Shown: positions 17,515 through 25,837 of the stretch, in pieces
Layout: each line of letters opens with the position of its first letter
How positions within the stretch are numbered: position 1 is the stretch's first letter
Source: Acidobacteriaceae bacterium
GTDB taxonomy: Bacteria > Acidobacteriota > Terriglobia > Terriglobales > Acidobacteriaceae
Length of the DNA stretch: 33,354 bases
Assembly: GCA_003134815.1 (NCBI GenBank)
Contig: PLCO01000043.1
Location: forward strand, 1,075-34,428
Direction of reading: 5' to 3'
Notes under the pieces: generated by a model
What the model was told of the DNA's origin: nothing
Database searches by the model: none
The model's input: the letters and a program-made list of their open reading frames with translations, nothing else
Program-made: the position numbers and the translations under genes

Positions 17515-17703
17515 ATGAAGAGCTCGGAATTCAAGCGTTGGCTGGCAAAACAGGGCGTTACGTTTGGAACGCAGGAGGGTGGCCATCTGAAGATCTTCTT
17601 CGGAGGAAGGCAATCGATCCTTCCCATGCACGGCAGGGATCTTCCCAAGGGGCTTGTCGAAGGCATTAAAAAGCAGCTCGGGCTCAAGAAGAGAGAGGGG
17701 TAA
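17515..17703 (+). CDS. hicA: HicA-family toxin
   Basis: The 62-residue protein matches HicA mRNA interferases: a basic N-terminal helix (KSSEFKRWLAKQG), the GGHLKIFF strand with the catalytic His at residue 24, and the DLPKGLVEGIKKQLGL C-terminal helix. Family members have a double-stranded-RNA-binding-like fold and cut mRNA when unbound. Length is normal and all parts are present, so it is probably active. hicB follows 5 bases past the stop. Confidence 0.92.
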   Translation: MKSSEFKRWLAKQGVTFGTQEGGHLKIFFGGRQSILPMHGRDLPKGLVEGIKKQLGLKKREG

Positions 17704-17708
17704 AGACG

Positions 17709-18125
17709 ATGCAAGGATATCCCGCAAGGCTCCGTAAAGACGGCAGGTTCATCACTGTGAGCTTTCCTGATATTCCTGAGGCGCATACTTTTGGCAAGAA
17801 TCGCGCCCATGCGCTAGAAATGGCGAAGGAAGCTCTCGAGCTATCGATGGAGTTTTATTTCGACGACATGCGCCCGGTTCCCATGCCATCGAAGCCCAAG
17901 CGGGGCCAGGCGGTGGTTGAGCTGTCGCCGAGCGTTGCGGCAAAGGTGCTTCTGTTGAACGAGATGCTTCGCCAGAGAATGAGACCAATCGATTTGGCGC
18001 GCCGACTGGGCACGAGCAAACAGGAAGTGAACCGCCTGACGAACCTGCGTCACCCTACCAAGATCGACCGCATCGATTTAGCGCTGCGAGCTCTGGGCAA
18101 GCGCCTTTACGTCGACGCCGCGTAA
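17709..18125 (+). CDS. hicB: HicB-family antitoxin with HTH
   Basis: This 138-residue protein has the HicB N-terminal partial RNase-H fold (PARLRKDGRFITVSFPDIPE, then an ALEMAKEALELSMEF helix) and a C-terminal helix-turn-helix (about 85-138, with MRPIDLARRLGTSKQEVNRL). It should neutralise HicA and repress the operon. It is intact. Its stop lies right at the end of the decayed second antitoxin copy on the other strand. Confidence 0.92.
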   Translation: MQGYPARLRKDGRFITVSFPDIPEAHTFGKNRAHALEMAKEALELSMEFYFDDMRPVPMPSKPKRGQAVVELSPSVAAKVLLLNEMLRQRMRPIDLARRLGTSKQEVNRLTNLRHPTKIDRIDLALRALGKRLYVDAA

Positions 18126-18149
18126 GGCAGCACAAGCGGGCGATGAATC

Positions 18150-18250
18150 GCTCGTCGACGGCTGCTGGCAGCGTGACCTTGTACCCCTTGCGCTTGCCCT
18201 CCATGAATGCGCGGGCTTCCGCCGTTCATTTCTTCGAACAATTTGCTCAT
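18150..18250 (-). pseudogene. Decayed HTH antitoxin gene (copy 2, 5' fragment)
   Basis: The ATG at 18250 begins MSKLFEEM as in copy 1 but an 8-base deletion then shifts the frame. In the correct frame the next part reads AEARAFMEGKRKGYKVTLPA, matching copy 1. The HTH half is missing, and the homology stops near 18150, next to the hicB 3' end. It is a remnant of a duplicate of the gene at 17007-17313. Confidence 0.75.
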
Positions 18251-18328
18251 CGTGTCGCCTTGTAATAGGAAAAGAAACAAAGAGTATGCCATTGGCATTG
18301 TTCCGTCAATCGAAATAAAACGCCGCGG
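18166..18328. repeat. Direct repeat, copy 2
   Basis: Second copy of the segment at 17221-17392, same orientation, including promoter elements (-35 TTGACG at 18309-18304, -10 TACTCT at 18286-18281) and the palindrome ATGCCATTGGCAT (18286-18298). The promoter has survived although the gene it served has not. Confidence 0.85.
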
Positions 18329-18416
18329 TGCCGGAAGCCGGCAGGGATGAGAGCGCGGGGGGCTGATCCTCGACCGGGCGCGTAGAGCGCCAACATTAAT
18401 GTTTCGCGAGCAGGCT

Positions 18417-20441
18417 CTAATGATGCGCAATCGGGTCTTGCGGCGGAAACATGATGTTTGCATAGCCGGGGGGCACCTGTTGAAACAAATGCTCCGCCAC
18501 CTGGTACTCCTGCTCAGCCTGGGTGTTTTGGTGCTGGGCGGCGTAGACGGCCGAAAGCACCTCGTGAGCGTTGAGCGAATTTGGATCGAGCGCCACTGCT
18601 TTCTCGGCATGGGGAACGGCCTGACCGGGCTTGCCCGCTTGAAGAAGATCCTGCGCAATCACATATTCGCTCTCCGCGGTAACCAGGGGAACGTCGAAGC
18701 TGCCATCGTATTCGAGAATCTCGCCTGCGATCGCTCGCGAAGGCTGCAACTTGCTGAACTGGTCGAATGGGTTGAGCGCGATTGGCCCCCAGAATGAGTC
18801 CTCCAATTCCTCTTCGCTCACAAACACCGGCCCATCGATATGCTCAGGAACAGACTGCGGATTTTGATCGACGAAGGAAGAGAAGAATGTCGGAAGCGAC
18901 TTGCAGGGAATCCCAAAACTCCTGGGGTTGGGCAGTGCTGAGTAGGCGAACCAGCACTGGGTAATGCCTCGTCGCGCAAGCGAAGCGTGCAGCGCCTTGA
19001 GGCCGCCGCCCCAGCCGTCATTCGAGTCGGCAAGCACGCGGTAAGTACGGAACGGGCCGCCGAACGCTTCATTCGAATACGGCAGATAGTTGGGAAAGGC
19101 GTGCAAAGAGGAAGCCACATCGAGCACGAGGAGCACGGCCACGGCCCAGGCCCACTTGCGCGATTGCCGCGCCAGCGCCACCGCCGCGCCTGCGACGAGA
19201 ACAATCAGGAACGGCATGATCGGCAGGATGTGACGGATGCCGATGTCGACTTTTGCCGAAACGGCCGAGACAAAAAAGATGACTGCCGGCAACAGCAGGA
19301 AGATCATTTCGCGGCGGAGATCACTTTGCCATAAGGCGCGCGCAAACGGAACCAGCGCGAGGAGCAGCAAAAAGCCGATAGTGAATTTGATGAGCATCGC
19401 GGAAGGGAAGTAGAACCACTTTCCCTCTGAATATGCTTTGCCGAAGAGAAACATCGGCCGGCCATCACGAGCCAGGATCGTGACGTCGGTTAAACCGAAA
19501 AGATACGACTCGGGCAGCAGACGGTGCTGCTCAGCGAAGCCGATGAGATCTGCAGCGACGGGGTGATGCAGGCTTTTGAGATAAATCGCCGTCGGAGGCA
19601 CAATCTGCTTTCCGCCCGGCCGCGCAGCGTAGCGAAAGCCGTAGAACGCCCACAGAATCACGATTGAGGTGACCACGATTACTGCGTAGGCGCCTGCCAT
19701 TCGGAGGACACGCCGTTTAGATCCCGGTGCTGCGGGCGGTTGATTTTTGGCCTGCGGAGAGATCAGCAGATCGAGCGCAGCAAGCATAAATAGCATGGGA
19801 AAGATCAGAACCGCTGAGTGCTTTGCGGCAAACGCCAGCCCGGCCGCGAGGCAGCAAATGGCGAGGCGCAAGAGTGTCGGACGCTTGACGTAGCGGTAGA
19901 ACGCATAAATCGTGGCGAAGATGCAACATGTCGCGCCCATGTCCGTTCCGAGCAGGGGCCCGTGGGCGAGGATCAGCGGGTCGAAGACAAAGAGCGCTAA
20001 AGCGAGCAGAGCGGCGGCATCGCCGAACATTTCTCGCGCGGCCAGCACCACCAGCAAACCAAGCACGAAGACGAAGATGCTGACCGCGGCGCGCACGTGG
20101 GCCAGGATCGCATCGGAGCCGGGTTGGCTCATCATTTGCAATCCGCCGAAACCAGATTGAGCGCGGAAGAAGATTTCGGCCGGATCGGGATACTTCGGCC
20201 TATCCACCAGCAGAGGCAGCGTCGCCACGAGCTTTACCAGGGGCGGGTGTTCGGGATTGATGCCGAAGTCGGAGCGCAGCCAATACGAGTAGCCCGCGTA
20301 CATGTGCGCCGGCTCATCGAAGGTCTGCGACTCGAGGCGAACGGAGAGATAAAGCTCCAGGGCAAAGACGACAAACAGGACGGCAACTGCGGAAAGGAAC
20401 CACTTGCGCGGCACATCAATCCGGGGAAACGGTGACGCCAT
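18417..20441 (-). CDS. PMT-type membrane glycosyltransferase with TPR tail
   Basis: The 674-residue protein begins with a cytoplasmic stretch and a membrane helix, then the GT-C/PMT signature (TFDEPAHMYAGY with Asp-Glu, and NPEHPPLVK) in the first periplasmic loop, about ten more helices, a periplasmic region (about 440-580) and two TPR-like helical hairpins near the end (about 590-655: AGKPGQAVPHAEKAVALDPN). The family transfers sugars from a polyprenyl-phosphate carrier to a lipid or protein acceptor. The acceptor cannot be read here. GAGG lies 7 bases before the ATG at 20441. The gene is monocistronic by its surroundings. Confidence 0.85.
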   Translation of the reverse strand: MASPFPRIDVPRKWFLSAVAVLFVVFALELYLSVRLESQTFDEPAHMYAGYSYWLRSDFGINPEHPPLVKLVATLPLLVDRPKYPDPAEIFFRAQSGFGGLQMMSQPGSDAILAHVRAAVSIFVFVLGLLVVLAAREMFGDAAALLALALFVFDPLILAHGPLLGTDMGATCCIFATIYAFYRYVKRPTLLRLAICCLAAGLAFAAKHSAVLIFPMLFMLAALDLLISPQAKNQPPAAPGSKRRVLRMAGAYAVIVVTSIVILWAFYGFRYAARPGGKQIVPPTAIYLKSLHHPVAADLIGFAEQHRLLPESYLFGLTDVTILARDGRPMFLFGKAYSEGKWFYFPSAMLIKFTIGFLLLLALVPFARALWQSDLRREMIFLLLPAVIFFVSAVSAKVDIGIRHILPIMPFLIVLVAGAAVALARQSRKWAWAVAVLLVLDVASSLHAFPNYLPYSNEAFGGPFRTYRVLADSNDGWGGGLKALHASLARRGITQCWFAYSALPNPRSFGIPCKSLPTFFSSFVDQNPQSVPEHIDGPVFVSEEELEDSFWGPIALNPFDQFSKLQPSRAIAGEILEYDGSFDVPLVTAESEYVIAQDLLQAGKPGQAVPHAEKAVALDPNSLNAHEVLSAVYAAQHQNTQAEQEYQVAEHLFQQVPPGYANIMFPPQDPIAHH

Positions 20442-20707
20442 GAGTTGACCTCAGAAGGAAGAATCAGGTTATGAGCAAGACTTCTTGAAGCGGAAAGAAC
20501 TTTGCGGGCCGCGAGTTGGGGAAGGCCCATGATACGGGGGCGGGGTTCATTTTTCAAGAACGCCTCGCCGCAGTCGCAGTTCAAAACTCTTGCGAATCAG
20601 AGGGGTTTTCACTCATCCGGCAACAGAAAGCGCTCAGAGTTCAGGCGCGAGCGCGGAATCAATGATCCGCGCCCTTGATGTTGCTGTGAATGCCTGCGCC
20701 TCACCGG

Positions 20708-21136
20708 TTAGATCTTGCAATAGCGCTTTCCATCCACGACCGTGACTGTTCCCACCTGGTTGTTGGCGTGACACGCGGCGCCAACCTGGAGCGCCGAAGG
20801 CATGAAATTGCAGGAGTATTTGCCATTCGTCAACACGATCGTTCCCGTTACGTTGCCGGATTTGCACTCGCCGCCTGCCTGCTTCTTGCCGGTGATGGTG
20901 ACGGCGGATGCGGGCACGGCGGTTGCGTGATGGGTGCCATTATTGCTGGGAATGGTGGGGGCCTCTGCCCTGAGTGGAGGATCATCTACGGGCATCGGCG
21001 GCATGGGTGGCGGTGGGTCAGGCGGCAGAAGACAAAGTGGCGGACAGATAGCGGTAGCCAGTACAACTTTGCCGCCGGCGACGATGACGCACAGGGCGAA
21101 TGCGGTCGTAATGAGTGTACGGAATATTCGGCTCAC
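20708..21136 (-). CDS. Small exported proline-rich Cys protein
   Basis: The 142-residue protein has a signal peptide (about 1-28, ending VLATA), a proline-rich segment (CPPLCLLPPDPPPPMPPMP), and a C-terminal part with several Cys (ECKSGNV, YSCNFMP, AACHANNQ, RYCKI) that may form disulphides. Translation begins at GTG 21136 with AAGGAG 5 bases ahead, a strong site. I do not recognise the family. It is alone between two genes on different strands. Confidence 0.65.
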   Translation of the reverse strand: MSRIFRTLITTAFALCVIVAGGKVVLATAICPPLCLLPPDPPPPMPPMPVDDPPLRAEAPTIPSNNGTHHATAVPASAVTITGKKQAGGECKSGNVTGTIVLTNGKYSCNFMPSALQVGAACHANNQVGTVTVVDGKRYCKI

Positions 21137-21374
21137 GGTGTCTCCTTGTGGAATTCAGTGGACTGATGAAGCCAAAGAAGTAGGAAGCGAGGAAGGTAGA
21201 GATTCGGCGGATGCAAGGATGTTAGGAATATCGCGAAATTGATGTCAAGAACAAACGGCTGTGCTCAGTTGCAACTCTGATTCCCATGCGATCGCTGAGT
21301 TCGTATAGCTCGCGCGCTTTTAGGCGAGTTCTGACGCAGTTGGTCGAGCGACCTAAATCAGAATCGACGCCTTG

Positions 21375-21380
21375 TAGACT
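21375..21380 (+). promoter_or_regulatory. -10-like TAGACT before nfo
   Basis: TAGACT ends six bases before the nfo ATG at 21387, without a ribosome site in between. A short palindrome GGTCGAGCGACC is at 21342-21353, where a regulator might bind. Confidence 0.4.
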
Positions 21381-21386
21381 GATCGC

Positions 21387-22280
21387 ATGGCCAAGCGGAT
21401 TGGGGGGCATTTAGGGACGGCGGGCGGAGCGTCGAACGCGGTTGAGCGCGCGAGGGAGATTGGCGCAAACACGTTCCAGATTTTTTCATCGAGCCCGCGG
21501 ATGTGGCGCGCGCCGAAGGTGGACCCGGCGCAGGCGGTGCGGATGCGCGAGCTGCGAACGAAGCTCGACGTGGGGCCGCTGGTGATCCATACAAGCTACC
21601 TGGTGAATGTGTGCAGCCAGTCGAATGAGGTTCGCGAGAAGAGCGTGGCGGCTTTTCGTGGCGAGATTGAGCGGGCGCTGGCATGGGGCGCAGAGTACCT
21701 CGTGCTGCATCCGGGCTCTTGGAAAGGGCTGACGCGCGATGAGGGACTGAGGCTTGCTGCGAACTCGATTGAGCGCGCGATTGACGGGCAGCAATGGCAG
21801 GGAACGGGGTTCCATATTCTGATTGAGAACACGGCGGGCGCGGAGTTCTCGCTGGGCGGCAGCTTTGAGCAGGTGGCGGAGTTGGTGACGCGGCTGAAGA
21901 ACCATGCGCCGGTGGCCGTGTGCCTCGACACTTGCCATACGCATGTGTCCGGCTACGACATGGTGAGCGCCGAGGGATACGAGGCGACGATGAAGCTGGC
22001 CGGCGCGACAGTGGGGTTTGATGCCGTGCGGGTGTGGCACTGCAACGACGCCAAGGCGGAGCGCGGATCGAAGCTGGATCGGCACGAGCACATCGGGGAG
22101 GGACGGATGGGCCTCGAACCTTTCCGGCGGTTGCTCAATGATCCACGCTTTGATCACTGCACTTTTATTGCGGAGACTCCGGTGGATGAAGAAGGCGACG
22201 AGGAACGGAACGTGCAGGCGCTAAAGAGGCTGGTGAAGGGGCCCAAAATAGCGGGTGCAGGACCGGGCGCTTCGGGTTAA
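21387..22280 (+). CDS. nfo: Endonuclease IV
   Basis: The 297-residue protein shows the metal-binding set of AP endonuclease IV: IHTSY, LHPGS, the Glu in IENTAG, CLDTCHTH, NDAK, DRHEHIGEG and AETP. These bind the three Zn ions of a TIM-barrel enzyme that cleaves 5' to abasic sites in base excision repair. Length is normal for the family. A conserved N-terminus (IGGHLGTAGG) supports the chosen ATG. The next gene starts 40 bases downstream. Confidence 0.96.
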   Translation: MAKRIGGHLGTAGGASNAVERAREIGANTFQIFSSSPRMWRAPKVDPAQAVRMRELRTKLDVGPLVIHTSYLVNVCSQSNEVREKSVAAFRGEIERALAWGAEYLVLHPGSWKGLTRDEGLRLAANSIERAIDGQQWQGTGFHILIENTAGAEFSLGGSFEQVAELVTRLKNHAPVAVCLDTCHTHVSGYDMVSAEGYEATMKLAGATVGFDAVRVWHCNDAKAERGSKLDRHEHIGEGRMGLEPFRRLLNDPRFDHCTFIAETPVDEEGDEERNVQALKRLVKGPKIAGAGPGASG

Positions 22281-22320
22281 GATGGTTTCGTCGGCCAGCC
22301 TTCTCCTTTGGAGGTGCGCG

Positions 22321-23130
22321 ATGCGGATGAGCGCCTGCCGTTCTCTCGCAATTCTCACACTCGTTGCCTTGGCGTACCCGGTGTGCGGTCAGAGTCCTGC
22401 GTCTCCCTCGAACGCAAATTTCGGGACGCATGAGCGCGAGCCTTACACGGCGGAATTCAAAACCACGCAAGTGAGAATGCTTCCCGATGGCAGCACCATC
22501 AACCATGTAACCATTGAGGTGGTAGCCGTTGACTCACAAGGCAGGCGGATGACCGCGACCAGGAACGTTCCGTCGCCGGCAGACCAAGCGCCGGAGACGC
22601 GCTTCACGGTCGTCGATCCCGTGACTCATACCAGCATCAGCTGGACATCTCCAGGAAAGGAAGCGGCGGTATCGGCGATCCCCATACCTGCAGCGACTCA
22701 ATGCTCTTATGCCTGGGCGTCGACGGGGGTCTTTAAAATCGGCCCTCACGGTAAAGTGGAATATCCCAGCGTGAAAACCGCAGTGGAAGATCTGGGAACA
22801 CAGGCCTTTCAGGGCGTTGATGCGCGAGGACGGCGAACGACGACGACCACAACGCCAGTAGGGCCGCTCGGAAAGAATCAGCCATTGGTAAACACGTTCG
22901 AAGTGTGGAGGGCAGTCGACCCTAGATTGAAGGGCCTGCTGACGCTCGAAGTGCGCGACGATCCCCAGTCTGGCAAGATGACCAAGACGCTGGTGAAATT
23001 CAGCGAGGCCGAACCGAATTCGTCGATCTTCCAATCTCCGCCTGGGTACGAGATCGTAAACAGGGAAGTCGCAATGGATTGGTGCCCGAACGAGGACGAT
23101 GTGGAACCTGCCGCGGTACCGCCGCAGTAG
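22321..23130 (+). CDS. Exported protein of unknown function
   Basis: The ATG at 22321 has GGAGG about 7 bases before it and opens a signal peptide (RSLAILTLVALAYPVCGQ); the longer reading from 22255 would overlap nfo and lacks support. The mature part of about 245 residues is beta-rich and soluble, with repeated short TxxxVxPVTxTxxxW patterns. I do not recognise a named domain. It lies between nfo and leuS on the same strand, but no functional link is evident. Confidence 0.7.
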   Translation: MRMSACRSLAILTLVALAYPVCGQSPASPSNANFGTHEREPYTAEFKTTQVRMLPDGSTINHVTIEVVAVDSQGRRMTATRNVPSPADQAPETRFTVVDPVTHTSISWTSPGKEAAVSAIPIPAATQCSYAWASTGVFKIGPHGKVEYPSVKTAVEDLGTQAFQGVDARGRRTTTTTTPVGPLGKNQPLVNTFEVWRAVDPRLKGLLTLEVRDDPQSGKMTKTLVKFSEAEPNSSIFQSPPGYEIVNREVAMDWCPNEDDVEPAAVPPQ

Positions 23131-23142
23131 CTGCCGCCCGTT

Positions 23143-23148
23143 TACACT
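23143..23148 (+). promoter_or_regulatory. -10-like TACACT before leuS
   Basis: TACACT is followed by eight bases and the leuS ATG (23157), or five bases and a GTG (23154). No ribosome site is clear and no good -35 was found. Confidence 0.4.
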
Positions 23149-23156
23149 GAAGAGTG

Positions 23157-25823
23157 ATGGCGGACGAAAAAGAAAATCGTTACGATCCGGCGGCGATCGA
23201 GCAGAAATGGCAGGAGCGCTGGGCTGCCGATCCCAAGCTCTATGCTGCTGAGCCGGCCACGAGCAGCAAACCAAAATACTACGTGCTGGAGATGCTGCCG
23301 TATCCCAGTGGGCAACTGCACATGGGACATGTGCGCAACTACGCCATCGGCGACGCGCTGGCGCGGCAAATGTGGATGCGCGGCTACAACGTGCTGCACC
23401 CCATGGGGTGGGATGCCTTCGGGCTGCCGGCCGAGAATGCCGCGCTCAAGAATCACACGCCGCCGCGCGAGTGGACGCTCAGGAATATCGCCGACATGAA
23501 GCGGCAGTTTGAGCGCCTCGGCATGGGATTCGACTGGGCCACCGAAGTTACGACATGCCTGCCGGACTATTACCGCTGGAATCAGTGGTTCTTTTTGCGC
23601 ATGTACGAGCGAGGCCTGGCCTATCGCAAGAAGAGCAAAGTGAACTGGTGCCCGGAGTGCGCGACCGTGTTGGCCAACGAGCAGGTGATCGACGGTTGCT
23701 GCTGGCGGCACGAAGACACGAAGGTGGAGCAACGCGACCTGGTGCAGTGGTTCTTTCGCATCACTGCCTACGCGCAGGAACTGCTCGACGATTTGGACAA
23801 GCTGGACGGCTGGCCGGAAAAAGTACGCACCATGCAGCGCAACTGGATCGGGCGCAGCGAGGGGACGGAGGTTGATTTCTTCTTGGAAGAAATCAACCAG
23901 GGAATAGGGAACAGGGAACAGGGAACAGAAAGACAGGGATCAGGGATCAGGGATCAGGGATCAGAAAAGCAGGGAACAGGGGAGCAAGGGAACAAGGGAG
24001 CGGAAAAGCAGGGACCGAGGGACCAAGGGACCAGGGGAACGGCAAAGACACGCATTCGCGTGTTTACCACGCGAGTGGACACGATATTTGGCGCGACCAG
24101 CGTGCAGTTGGCGCCGGAGCATCCGCTCGTCACTGAGTTCTGTGCAGCGGATTCGGCTCTGAAGCACCAGATCGACGGGCTGATCGAGGAACAGCGGAAG
24201 GCGCGCGAAGCCGGCGATCTTGGCGCGATCGAAAAGCACGGCATACCGACGGGCAAGTTCGCCATCAATCCGTATAACGGCCAGGAGGTGCCCATCTGGG
24301 TCGCGAACTACGTCCTGATGGAGTACGGGACGGGCGCGATTATGAGCGTGCCGGCGCACGACGAACGCGACTTTGAGTTTGCAAACAAATACGGGATCGA
24401 GATTCGGCGGGTTATTAAGCCGGTTGAGGAGTTTGAAGGATGCGAAACGCTGCCGTTTATATCCGAAGACGGCGTGCTGGTGAACTCCGGTGAGTACGAC
24501 GGAATGAGTTGCGCCGAGGCGCAACGGAGGCTCCAAAAGGCGGCCGAAACCGGCGGCTTTGGCGAGGCAAAGGTCATCTTTCGCTTGAAAGATTGGGGCG
24601 TAAGCCGCCAGCGCTATTGGGGAACGCCGATTCCCATGATCAACTGCGAACGCGACGGTTTAGTTGCGGTGCCAGATGATCAATTGCCGGTGCTTCTGCC
24701 GGAGAAGATTGAAATTACGCAGCAGGGCGGTTCGCCGCTGGCGCGCGTGCCGGAGTTTGTGAACACCACCTGCCCGAAGTGCGGCGGGCCGGCGAAGCGC
24801 GAGACTGACACGATGGACACGTTCGTCGATTCGAGCTGGTACTTCTATCGCTATACGGATGCGAAAAACGCGAAGGCCCCATTTGATCCGGCCATCGTTA
24901 AGTACTGGTTTCCCATCGACCAATACATTGGCGGCGTGGAGCACGCCATTCTGCACCTGATCTACTCGCGATTCTGGACCAAGGTGATGTACGACCTGGG
25001 CCTGGTGAAAAACGACGAGCCAGTCCAGCGCCTCTTCACGCAGGGCATGGTGATCAAAGACGGGGCGAAGATGTCGAAGTCGAAGGGCAATGTAGTTTCG
25101 CCCGACGACATGGTGGCGCGTTACGGCGCCGACTCCGCGCGAATGTATTCGCTTTTCGCCGCGCCGCCGGACCGCGATCTCGACTGGCAGGAGGACGGCG
25201 TCGCCGGGGTGAGCCGGTTTTTGGGCCGGGTTTGGCGGATCGTGACGAGACATTCGGAGATGGCGCGGGGTGGCGCTCCGCGCTCTGGCGCTTTGGATGA
25301 GACGGGCGGCAATACGAACAAGGGAACGCAACTCCTGCGCAAGCTGCATCAGACCATCGCCAAAGTCAGTCTCGATTTCGAAGGCCGCTGGCACTTCAAT
25401 ACCGACGTCGCGGCAATTATGGAGCTCGTTAACGAGATGCAGGCCGCGGATGCGCAATTTGCGGCGGGCGAGATTCCTGCGCCGGTGGTGCGGGAACTGT
25501 TGCGGTCGCTGGTGTTGTTGCTGGCGCCGTTTGCCCCGTTTCTTGCTGCCGAGCTTTGGGAAGAGCTGGGTGGCGAAGGCGCGGTGCTGCGTGCGTCGTG
25601 GCCGAAAAGCGATCCCGGACTGGCGAAGGAAGACGAGATCGAGATTCCGGTGCAGATCAATGGAAAATTGGTCACCGTGGTGCGCGTGGCAGCGGGCGCA
25701 GATTCCAAAGCGATCGAGGTCGCTGCCCTGGCCAACGAAAAGGTCCGCGAACGCGTCGCAGGCAAAAGCGTCGCCAAGGTGATCGTGGTGCCGGGCAGAG
25801 CCGTCAATTTGGTCGTGAAGTGA
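23157..25823 (+). CDS. leuS: Leucyl-tRNA synthetase with repeat insertion
   Basis: This 888-residue class Ia synthetase charges tRNA-Leu. HIGH reads HMGH (in PSGQLHMGHVR), KMSKS is intact (KMSKSKGN at about 637), and a CP1 editing domain is present (GTGAIMSVPAHDERDF). A zinc-type CPECA is at about residues 165-169 and CPKC at about 538-541. Inside the editing domain, between the GRSEGTEVDFF strand and RVFTTRVDT, there is a tract of about 49 residues (about 246-295) made of GNREQGT- and GIRDQGS-like heptads. It is encoded by the AGGGAAC/AGGGATC/AGGGACC heptamer repeat. The threonine-rich editing motif reads TTRVDT, not the common TTRPDT. The ATG at 23157 was preferred over the GTG at 23154. 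Confidence 0.96.
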   Translation: MADEKENRYDPAAIEQKWQERWAADPKLYAAEPATSSKPKYYVLEMLPYPSGQLHMGHVRNYAIGDALARQMWMRGYNVLHPMGWDAFGLPAENAALKNHTPPREWTLRNIADMKRQFERLGMGFDWATEVTTCLPDYYRWNQWFFLRMYERGLAYRKKSKVNWCPECATVLANEQVIDGCCWRHEDTKVEQRDLVQWFFRITAYAQELLDDLDKLDGWPEKVRTMQRNWIGRSEGTEVDFFLEEINQGIGNREQGTERQGSGIRDQGSEKQGTGEQGNKGAEKQGPRDQGTRGTAKTRIRVFTTRVDTIFGATSVQLAPEHPLVTEFCAADSALKHQIDGLIEEQRKAREAGDLGAIEKHGIPTGKFAINPYNGQEVPIWVANYVLMEYGTGAIMSVPAHDERDFEFANKYGIEIRRVIKPVEEFEGCETLPFISEDGVLVNSGEYDGMSCAEAQRRLQKAAETGGFGEAKVIFRLKDWGVSRQRYWGTPIPMINCERDGLVAVPDDQLPVLLPEKIEITQQGGSPLARVPEFVNTTCPKCGGPAKRETDTMDTFVDSSWYFYRYTDAKNAKAPFDPAIVKYWFPIDQYIGGVEHAILHLIYSRFWTKVMYDLGLVKNDEPVQRLFTQGMVIKDGAKMSKSKGNVVSPDDMVARYGADSARMYSLFAAPPDRDLDWQEDGVAGVSRFLGRVWRIVTRHSEMARGGAPRSGALDETGGNTNKGTQLLRKLHQTIAKVSLDFEGRWHFNTDVAAIMELVNEMQAADAQFAAGEIPAPVVRELLRSLVLLLAPFAPFLAAELWEELGGEGAVLRASWPKSDPGLAKEDEIEIPVQINGKLVTVVRVAAGADSKAIEVAALANEKVRERVAGKSVAKVIVVPGRAVNLVVK
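23895..24042 (+). repeat. Heptamer repeat within leuS
   Basis: About 20 units of a 7-base repeat (AGGGAAC, AGGGATC, AGGGACC) run in frame through leuS, with breaks such as AGAAAG and AAAAGC. Because 7 and 3 share no factor, three units give a seven-residue period and all frames are used; no stop arises on this strand. Confidence 0.9.
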
Positions 25824-25837
25824 GGGCTGGTCGTAAA

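Noticed and set aside
17314..17727. Upstream extension of the antitoxin reading frame
   Set aside because: The extension would run through the promoter and operator and antisense to hicA; the conserved protein start is the ATG at 17313, matched in copy 2.
23895..24042. CRISPR array as an explanation of the repeats in leuS
   Set aside because: Units are 7 bases, contiguous, with no unique spacers, and they lie within a coding frame; no cas gene is present.
25556..25837. N-terminal extension of the membrane protein overlapping the end of leuS
   Set aside because: It reads the leuS end in another frame and gives an Arg/Gly-rich stretch with no family look.
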